From NCBI GenBank assembly GCA_902836505.1, contig CADFQU010000037.1:1-7819 (forward strand): a stretch of 7,819 nt of DNA, read 5' to 3'. Of the stretch, positions 7,401 to 7,819 are shown in pieces. A program made the position numbers and the translations under genes. Origin of the DNA: Streptococcaceae bacterium (lineage in GTDB: Bacteria > Bacillota > Bacilli > Lactobacillales > Streptococcaceae). The notes beneath the pieces are model-generated. The model made no database searches. It was not told the DNA's origin and was given only the letters and a program-made list of their open reading frames with translations. How positions within the stretch are numbered: position 1 is the first letter of the stretch; every line of letters begins with the position of its first letter.

Positions 7401-7819
7401 AGGCTTCATCATAGTCCAGATCCTGATAGCCTTTGAGGAAGGACTCCTCCAACCAGGCGAGAGGATCCGCAGTGGATTGCAAGAAGTCTACTAGGGCGTA
7501 GACCTGGTCCTTAAAACCTGCTGGCGACTTGCCCTTTCCTGTGAAGTTCTTAACCAAGCGACTAAAGAGACGTTCAGGCCCTTGCTCCTCATAAAACTGC
7601 TCAAAGACTTGCTCGAAGCAGTCATTCTTGAGTAAGGACTGCTCACTAGCACTTTGGAGGATACGGAAGGTCGGCGAGAGGCCTAATAAATAGCCATATT
7701 TAGAGACCAGTCGCTGCGTGAAGGCATCCATAGTCCCGATATCACTAGTTGGTAATTCTGCAATTTGTTGGGCCAGGTGGTGCTTGAGCTCCTCGTCCTT
7801 GGTAGACTTGAGGCTCTTC
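4429..7819 (-). CDS. rexA: ATP-dependent exonuclease subunit A, RexA/AddA type (N-terminus outside the window)
   Basis: RexA is the helicase-nuclease subunit of RexAB, the streptococcal AddAB/RecBCD counterpart that resects double-strand breaks for RecA. The frame stays open past the internal Met at 7731 to the right edge, adding 29 residues that end in LPTSDIGT. About 1129 residues are visible; the family has about 1210-1220. The missing part, roughly 85-90 residues, should carry the Walker A ATP-binding loop. Counting from Met7731 as 1: motif Ia-like TMDAFTQ at the junction; Walker [10 protein letters not shown] 292-300; motif [20 protein letters not shown] 319-335; motif IV LKENFRS 357-363; motif [16 protein letters not shown] 676-690; motif [19 protein letters not shown] 763-779. 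The C-terminal RecB-type nuclease has H945, D1029 (GILDG), D1042 and K1044 (FDYKTD), and QxxxY 1061-1065. All catalytic residues in view are intact. The partner rexB is expected upstream, off the right edge. No promoter is visible here. Confidence 0.97.
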   Translation of the reverse strand, partial: KSLKSTKDEELKHHLAQQIAELPTSDIGTMDAFTQRLVSKYGYLLGLSPTFRILQSASEQSLLKNDCFEQVFEQFYEEQGPERLFSRLVKNFTGKGKSPAGFKDQVYALVDFLQSTADPLAWLEESFLKGYQDLDYDEALDQLAQEVKEQLFELESFFTFHLANEGQAFSGAKYQENVTAIQDLIARLNEKSSQEAIFEVLERVVLISRASGGRSLTITTRKEDLKELTTAFNDKRKERIEALRAAASQHYQLTYQIRFKDEPLPLLVLLRDFVQAFSIAYLERKKQENTFEFGDISHFAIQILEEFPHIRSLYQERYHEVMVDEYQDTNHTQERMLELLSNGHNRFMVGDIKQSIYRFRQADPQIFNDKFKAYQEEGADGKLILLKENFRSHVEVLEATNHVFERLMDEEVGEILYDQSHRLIAGNPEKKEPTPAYETEFLLYDGSQDVAETSEEEEQEGDSLSSGEVLLVIKEIIRLHNEKGVNFKDITLLTASRTRNDKVLSAFEAYQIPIVADGGEENYLQSVEVMVLLDTLRTINNPLQDYPLVALMKSAMFEFDEDQLARIALQGVEGKKAENLYEKLQHALDQTGSAPQLIDSSLREKLTRFMETLDAWRDYAQTHSLYDLLWKIYQDRHYYDYVGALPNGAQRQANLYALTLRANDFESSSFKGLPRFISMIDKILENQHDLANVAQAVPKDAVQLMTIHKSKGLEFPYVFILNTDKKFVGKELSTNAVISRKNGVGIKYIANLPVESDQEVLPEAVRLVIETLPYQRNVEEIRLAALSEQMRLLYVAMTRAERKLYLVGKGRQDRLEERKWGASVNGRLSPALRKEINCFQDWLYAIQAVFAQQHLAYQTHFVSDQDLTPEQIGHLELKTSLPVDDLKENRQSEEIRRALDVLESVDRLNTQYQAAIQLPSVRTPSQIKKFYEPIQDIEGVDLMEKVAVPLPSFEFPNFGKEEAVTGAAVGSAMHELMQRIPLTMMPTIESLAMILQEVNASPAVKKRIDLKKVLAFFQTDLGQLLLKESGKVHREAPFAMLKTDPASGQDFVVRGILDGYLLLEDRILLFDYKTDRYRNPQDLLDRYQAQLELYAEALRRSYGIDCIESYLILLGGEQLQVVSLADRKD

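Noticed and set aside
7729..7731. Internal ATG at 7731 as the start of rexA
   Set aside because: The frame continues upstream to the window edge with RexA-like sequence (LPTSDIGT before MDAFTQR). The Met lies inside helicase motif Ia, so the true start is outside the window.

Overview
This window is from the chromosome of a Streptococcus, most likely a viridans-type (mitis/sanguinis/parasanguinis-like) species. The evidence is the low-to-moderate GC content, the divergent ldh / gyrA-srtA block, a GyrA and a RexA that align closely by eye with remembered pneumococcal proteins, and extended -10 promoter architecture. The exact species cannot be fixed from the sequence alone.

Layout: (1) 1-392, minus strand, is the 5' part of ldh (L-lactate dehydrogenase), cut by the left edge. 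(2) 393-587 is a compact divergent control region. It holds a good minus-strand ldh promoter, a near-consensus catabolite-response (cre) box between the two promoters, and an extended -10 promoter for gyrA. (3) 588-3805, plus strand, is a two-gene unit, gyrA (DNA gyrase subunit A) then srtA (housekeeping class A sortase). The genes are 8 nt apart and the unit ends at a strong intrinsic terminator at 3813-3839. (4) 3840-4085 has no credible gene. It holds a series of perfect hairpins, a possible loop-to-downstream pseudoknot and an 11-bp direct repeat. It looks like a dispersed intergenic repeat or a structured RNA and is the least explained part of the window. (5) 4086-4115 is a second intrinsic terminator, shaped to work in both directions. 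(6) 4121 to the right edge, minus strand, is rexA (AddA-type helicase-nuclease), missing its N-terminus beyond the window, followed after 2 nt by a small DUF4298-type protein.

How the genes relate: ldh disposes of glycolytic NADH as lactate, and the cre box suggests it responds to sugar supply through CcpA. gyrA sets DNA supercoiling, and srtA anchors LPXTG surface proteins to the wall. rexA makes the AddA-like subunit of the RexAB double-strand-break repair enzyme; rexB should lie just beyond the right edge. The two transcription units converge on the 3806-4120 interval, which is bracketed by terminators. Apart from that intergenic element, this is conserved core chromosome. I see no mobile-element gene, tRNA, rRNA or CRISPR array.
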